Shown here: in pieces, positions 60,401 to 64,000 of the stretch
Numbering within the stretch: position 1 is the first letter of the stretch
How the letters are laid out: the number at the start of each line of letters is the position of its first letter
Assembly: GCF_946479755.1 (NCBI RefSeq)
Contig: NZ_CAMLHC010000003.1
Span: 248,001 to 312,000 of the forward strand
Length of the DNA: 64,000 nt
Direction of reading: 5' to 3'
Source: an uncultured Chitinophaga sp.
GTDB taxonomy: Bacteria > Bacteroidota > Bacteroidia > Chitinophagales > Chitinophagaceae
Made by a program: the position numbers and the translations under genes
The notes under the pieces: generated by a model
Told to the model about the DNA's origin: nothing
What the model saw: only the letters and a program-made list of their open reading frames with translations
The model's database searches: none

Positions 60401-60480
60401 CGGGCCAGGGGCGCTAATCCGGGACCAGCGTGGTGTATCCCGGGCCCGGCGATCTACCTAAGGGTGTGAGCCCCGGGATA
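60401..60480. repeat. GC-rich REP-like repeat block
   Basis: CCAGGGGC-GCTA-ATCCGGG (60405-60423) resembles the palindrome at 22729-22748. TATCCCGGG (60436-60444) pairs perfectly with CCCGGGATA (60472-60480) across 27 bases. GC content is far above the surroundings. Confidence 0.45.
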
Positions 60481-60496
60481 AAAAATGCGCAAATAA

Positions 60497-60528
60497 AAAG
60501 GGCGTATCCAGCCACGGATACGCCCTTT
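60497..60528 (-). terminator. Terminator of the lysine-degradation operon
   Basis: AAAGGGCGTATCC (60497-60509) pairs perfectly with GGATACGCCCTTT (60516-60528), loop six bases, followed on the minus strand by TTATTT. It is 20 bases after the ALDH stop. Confidence 0.9.
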
Positions 60529-60547
60529 CCTATTCGTTGGCTGCAGT

Positions 60548-62077
60548 TTACAGGTCAAATTTAATGCCCTGTGCCAGCGGCAGTTTGTCGGAGTAATTGA
60601 TGGTGTTGGTCTGGCGGCGCATGTATGCTTTCCAGGCATCGGAGCCGCTTTCCCTGCCGCCACCGGTTTCTTTTTCACCGCCGAAGGCGCCGCCTATTTC
60701 CGCACCGGAGGTACCGATGTTGACATTGGCGATGCCGCAGTCTGACCCGGCGGCAGACAGGAACTGTTCTGCTTCGCGGAGGTTCAGCGTCATAATAGCA
60801 GAGGAGAGGCCCTGGGGCACGTCGTTCTGCATGGCGATGGCTTCGGTGAGGGTCTGGTATTTCATCACATAGAGGATAGGCGCGAAGGTTTCGTGCTGTA
60901 CGATGGCGTAGGTGTTCTCTACGGCAGCGATACAGGGTTTCACGTAACAGCCGGATTCGTATCCTGCGCCTTCGAGCACGCCGCCTTCCACGAGGAAGGA
61001 GCCGCCTTGTTCTTTCACCTGTGCGATGGTGTTCAGGTAGGCGTTGACAGCGTCTTTATCGATCAGCGGGCCTACGTGGTTCTTCTCATCCAGCGGATTA
61101 CCGATGCGGAGCTGTGCATAGGCTTTTACCAGTTTAGCAGTAAAGGCATCGTACACGCTTTCGTGGATGATGAGACGGCGGGTAGAGGTGCAGCGCTGGC
61201 CGGCAGTGCCTACCGCGCCAAATACGGCGCCGATAAGGGTCATGTCCAGGTCGGCATCTTTGGATACGATGATGGCATTGTTACCGCCCAGTTCCAGCAG
61301 GGAGCGGCCCAGACGCGCTCCTACGGCGGCGCCTACGCTTTTGCCCATGCGGGTGGAGCCGGTAGCGGATACCAGCGGAACACGATGGTCGTTAGCCATC
61401 CATTCGCCTGTTTCGCGGCCGCCGGTCACCAGGCAGCAAACGCCCTCCGGTACATTGTTGGCTGCGAATACGGTCTCGACTATACGTTGACATGCCAGGG
61501 CGGTCACGGGTGTTTTTTCGGAAGGCTTCCAGATACACACGTTGCCGCAAACCCATGCCAGCATGGAGTTCCAGCTCCATACGGCTACAGGGAAGTTAAA
61601 GGCGGAAATAATAGCGGTAATGCCCAGCGGGTGCCATTGCTCATACATGCGGTGGCCGGGACGTTCTGAGTGCATGCTCAGGCCATAGAGCTGGCGGGAG
61701 AGACCGACTGCGAAATCGCAGATATCGATCATTTCCTGTACTTCTCCATAACCTTCCTGCAGACTTTTGCCCATTTCATAGGAAACGAGGCGGCCCAGCT
61801 GTTCTTTATGGGCGCGCAGGGCTTCGCCGATCTGGCGCACAATTTCACCTCTCCTGGGAGCGGGCCACTGGCGCCACTCTTTAAAGGCCTCCTGTGCTAC
61901 GGCGATCACCGCGTCATAATTGCTACGGTCGGCACTCCTGACGGTGGCAATCGTCTTGTTGTCTACCGGCGATACGGACACAATGTCTTCTCCGCCGGCT
62001 TCCAGCCAGTGTTTACCGGTGCTGACGCCGCTCTGCCGCGCGCTGATGCCAAAAGCTTTTAAAATATCATCTGCCAT
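60548..62077 (-). CDS. ALDH7-type aldehyde dehydrogenase (aminoadipate semialdehyde)
   Basis: 509 residues from the ATG at 62077 (MADDILKAFGIS); an ATG six codons up is possible. Aldehyde dehydrogenase fold with ELGGNNAIIV (Glu) and GTAGQRCTSTRRL (catalytic Cys, about residue 300). EMGKSLQEGYGEVQEMIDICDFAVGLSRQLYG and the GTSGAEIGGAFGGEKETGGGRESGSDAWK end are those of the ALDH7/antiquitin group, which oxidises alpha-aminoadipate semialdehyde (piperideine-6-carboxylate) with NAD. Its place after saccharopine dehydrogenase and a DUF1338 gene supports this role in lysine breakdown. Last gene of the operon, 24 bases after DUF1338. Confidence 0.9.
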   Translation of the reverse strand: MADDILKAFGISARQSGVSTGKHWLEAGGEDIVSVSPVDNKTIATVRSADRSNYDAVIAVAQEAFKEWRQWPAPRRGEIVRQIGEALRAHKEQLGRLVSYEMGKSLQEGYGEVQEMIDICDFAVGLSRQLYGLSMHSERPGHRMYEQWHPLGITAIISAFNFPVAVWSWNSMLAWVCGNVCIWKPSEKTPVTALACQRIVETVFAANNVPEGVCCLVTGGRETGEWMANDHRVPLVSATGSTRMGKSVGAAVGARLGRSLLELGGNNAIIVSKDADLDMTLIGAVFGAVGTAGQRCTSTRRLIIHESVYDAFTAKLVKAYAQLRIGNPLDEKNHVGPLIDKDAVNAYLNTIAQVKEQGGSFLVEGGVLEGAGYESGCYVKPCIAAVENTYAIVQHETFAPILYVMKYQTLTEAIAMQNDVPQGLSSAIMTLNLREAEQFLSAAGSDCGIANVNIGTSGAEIGGAFGGEKETGGGRESGSDAWKAYMRRQTNTINYSDKLPLAQGIKFDL

Positions 62078-62101
62078 GGTGGATATATTAATCAACTAAA
62101 A

Positions 62102-62992
62102 TTAGGAACTTTTTTTCGTTTGGGTGGAGTACGTACTTTCGAAGATCTTGTCGGCGTTACCAGCTTCGAAGCCTTCCCGGCGGTGCTCCCGGCGGATTTC
62201 ACCGGCCGGAAGACCGGCAAACGGAGGCAGCACTTTCCTTTCTGCAAATTCCACATAGGAGCCGGCGATTTTGGTGGTCTCGCCACCGGCGAAAGACGCG
62301 GTTATCATGCCCGCCACAGTGGCGCTTTGCAGCAGATTGCCATCCGGACTGGTTTTGATTTTGCCGCCGGCGTCGTTGAGGACAAAGCCGTTTTGCTCGA
62401 GGAACTGGTTGAACTCCGCGACGGTATTGTATCCTGTGGGCAGGTTGTGTACGCTCACCGTAAAGTGGTTCAGGTAATAGCGGTTGTAAATCACCCAGGC
62501 AGCGTATTCGCTTTCAGCAGCCAGTGCCTGGAAATCCGCCAGGGTAGGCGTACGCCAGAGTCCACTGTGCAGGAAGGTGTCTACAGCCTTGCTGTCATCC
62601 AGGTCGAGGAGTGTTACCGGGTCTGCTTTTACTTCATCGGTGTAACTGGTGATGATGTCCTGTGCCTGCCGGCTCAGGTCTTTCACCCGCAGCTCGCTGA
62701 TAAAGATGCGCGGATACTTGGGTAATGGCGGGGCGTACCACCATGCATCCAGCTTCTTGGACGCGAAATAGTAGTGGTCCATTTTCGTATAGCCGTAATG
62801 GAGAAAGATCTTCTCCAGCGACTGTACGCCGAGTTGCGGCACACCCATGGTACGGAAGGCGATATGATCATTTTCGATATCGTCCGCTTTCCCGATTAAT
62901 CCGTTGCGGACCATCGCAGCGATAACTGCTGATACGTCCGGAACCCGCTCCTGGTAACGGCTCATCAGGCCGTTTAATACTTCTTGTAACAT
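62102..62992 (-). CDS. DUF1338 protein, 2-oxoadipate dioxygenase/decarboxylase-like
   Basis: 296 residues. DUF1338 (vicinal oxygen chelate) fold with candidate iron ligands His43 (ENDHIAFRT), His176 (YLNHFTVSVH) and Glu248 (GSYVEFAER), the order expected from the characterised HglS of Pseudomonas putida, which turns 2-oxoadipate into 2-hydroxyglutarate and CO2 in lysine catabolism. This protein is shorter than HglS (about 460 residues), as the small DUF1338 subgroup in Bacteroidota. It lies between saccharopine dehydrogenase (42-base gap) and ALDH7, which strongly supports the pathway role. Confidence 0.85.
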   Translation of the reverse strand: MLQEVLNGLMSRYQERVPDVSAVIAAMVRNGLIGKADDIENDHIAFRTMGVPQLGVQSLEKIFLHYGYTKMDHYYFASKKLDAWWYAPPLPKYPRIFISELRVKDLSRQAQDIITSYTDEVKADPVTLLDLDDSKAVDTFLHSGLWRTPTLADFQALAAESEYAAWVIYNRYYLNHFTVSVHNLPTGYNTVAEFNQFLEQNGFVLNDAGGKIKTSPDGNLLQSATVAGMITASFAGGETTKIAGSYVEFAERKVLPPFAGLPAGEIRREHRREGFEAGNADKIFESTYSTQTKKSS

Positions 62993-63034
62993 GGCTTTTG
63001 TTTGAGCTTCCTGCGGCCAGCCTGTGGCTGACTG

Positions 63035-64000
63035 CTAATTATAATACTGAGCAAACCTGTTGCTGATCAGATCTTTGAAAATCACATCTTCCTGTTTCAC
63101 GAATCCATTGCCGGGCAGCAGGCCTTTGGCATGGAGGTCTATCACCGCGCAGGCTGCACCGGCGGTGGTCAGCTGGATGGCAGTGAAATCTTTGCCGCCT
63201 ACTTCCTGGTTGTAAATCTTACGGGAGTAGGAGCGCTGTACCGACCGGCCGTTGACCGTACCGGACACGGATACAAATACCAGTACCACGTCCTGCGGCG
63301 TGAAAGGTATGCTATCTTCCATAATTTCCTTCAGTACGTCGCGTTTTTTATTGAGTTTCAGCTCATTGAGCAATATTTTCATCAGCTGGCAGTGACCGGG
63401 GTACCTTACTGTTTTATAGTCGAGGTTGTATACTTTGCCATCCAGTATTTCCGCGAGGGCAGAGAGGCCGCCGGAAGTGTTGAAGGCTTCGTATTCGATG
63501 CCGTCGAGTGCGAAGCGCTCATAGCCTTCGAGCGGCATTACTTCCTTGCGTTCGCCTTCGTAGATGGCGTCGCAGGGATTGCAGTATTCGTTGATCAGAC
63601 CATCGGTGCTCCAGGTGAGGTTGTACATCAGGCTGTTGGTCGGAAACTGTGGCAGGGCGCCTACACGCAGCTTCACGGAGTCCAGCGTATCGAACTGTTT
63701 GGCGATATCATAAGCGGCGATGCTGATGAAACCCGGCGCCAGTCCGCATTGTGGCATAAAGCTCACTTCCGCGTTTTGTGCTATTTCACGGATAGCGTTG
63801 GTGGTGGCCACATCTTCGGTCAGGTCGAAGTAGTGCGTTTTGGCTTTGGCGGCAGCCGCAGCGATTTTTACGTTCAAAAAGAAAGGGCAGGCGCTCAGCA
63901 CCATGTCCTGTGCCCCGAGGGCGGTTTCAAGGGCAGCGGCGTCGTTGACGTCCAGCTTCGCTTTACGGATGTTGCCGTCAGTACATTTGTCCAGCAATGC
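63035..64000 (-). CDS. Saccharopine dehydrogenase (glutamate-forming), C-terminal part
   Basis: At least 321 residues; the N-terminal Rossmann strand and start codon lie beyond the right edge. Visible parts: DMVLSACPFFLNVKIAAAAAKAKTHYFDLTED (dinucleotide domain), MPQCGLAPGFISI (active-site loop), and the SDH C-terminal region GGLSALAEILDGKVYNLDYKTVRYPGHCQLMKILL. The enzyme oxidises saccharopine to glutamate and alpha-aminoadipate semialdehyde. First visible gene of a three-gene lysine-degradation operon. A lysine-ketoglutarate reductase, if present, would be to the right. Confidence 0.88.
   Translation of the reverse strand, partial: ALLDKCTDGNIRKAKLDVNDAAALETALGAQDMVLSACPFFLNVKIAAAAAKAKTHYFDLTEDVATTNAIREIAQNAEVSFMPQCGLAPGFISIAAYDIAKQFDTLDSVKLRVGALPQFPTNSLMYNLTWSTDGLINEYCNPCDAIYEGERKEVMPLEGYERFALDGIEYEAFNTSGGLSALAEILDGKVYNLDYKTVRYPGHCQLMKILLNELKLNKKRDVLKEIMEDSIPFTPQDVVLVFVSVSGTVNGRSVQRSYSRKIYNQEVGGKDFTAIQLTTAGAACAVIDLHAKGLLPGNGFVKQEDVIFKDLISNRFAQYYN

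Noticed and set aside
1..64000. CRISPR arrays, tRNA genes, insertion sequences, prophage or integrative element ends
   Set aside because: None could be seen: no evenly spaced repeats, no transposase or integrase frames and no tRNA T-arm signatures in the intergenic regions.

Overview
The window reads as a chromosome segment of a member of the Bacteroidota, most likely Chitinophagaceae and close to Chitinophaga. The reasons are two SusC/SusD outer-membrane nutrient-uptake pairs, an ECF sigma/FecR pair, a large RHS-type surface protein, an AsmA-like protein, and repeated use of the Bacteroidota promoter element TAnnTTTG at -7, clearest in front of rnpB. GC content is moderate and coding density is high. 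I saw no tRNA, rRNA, prophage, insertion sequence or CRISPR array. Everything here comes from reading the sequence; no database search was run.

Layout. 1-7 kb: end of a TetR regulator with its MFS pump, then SusC/SusD pair 1. 7-14 kb: a 1,172-residue RHS protein, a convergent AsmA-family protein and a GH43-like glycosidase. 15-20 kb: an EntS-type MFS pump divergent from a LysR regulator, then a minus-strand run of ECF sigma, FecR anti-sigma and an AraC-like regulator with no receptor gene. 20-28 kb: DEAD-box helicase, quinone-oxidoreductase-like enzyme, HxlR regulator divergent from a FrnE/DsbA-like protein, a KirBac-type potassium channel, a sodium:solute symporter, a MarR-GNAT fusion and a DinB protein. 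28-38 kb: acyl-CoA carboxylase beta chain, RNase H, an AspT/YidE-type transporter, then SusC/SusD pair 2 behind a long structured leader, an ICMT-like methyltransferase and thioredoxin. 38-46 kb: a TPR-like lipoprotein, smpB, accD, class II fructose-bisphosphate aldolase, an alpha/beta hydrolase, a Rieske lipoprotein, and a BtuF-like protein with cystathionine beta-synthase. 46-53 kb: the run bioD, 5-formyl-THF cyclo-ligase, lpxK, RNase R (with a very long Lys/Ala tail) and polyprenyl synthase. 53-60 kb: amino-acid permease, DoxX-like protein, DUF2027-Smr protein, RNase P RNA, DUF4870 protein, subtilase, and a phosphatase-fold protein without catalytic histidines. 60.5-64 kb: a lysine-degradation operon of saccharopine dehydrogenase, a DUF1338 2-oxoadipate dioxygenase and an ALDH7-type dehydrogenase.

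The most interesting feature is the 300-base leader of SusC/SusD pair 2. It has a good Bacteroidota promoter, then a 26-codon open reading frame with a Shine-Dalgarno-like site that ends Ser-Cys-Cys-Cys-Cys-Ser-stop. The Cys codons are perfectly complementary over 9 bases to a downstream segment that sits in the loop of another hairpin, and a terminator-like hairpin follows. This is the expected layout of a cysteine-sensing attenuator controlling outer-membrane uptake, and it suggests that pair 2 imports a sulfur source.

A second theme is long perfect or near-perfect inverted repeats filling gene gaps (29.8, 40.2, 43.4, 52.9 and 57.4 kb), several built from 7- or 8-base iterations, plus GC-rich REP-like palindromes at 22.7 and 60.4 kb.
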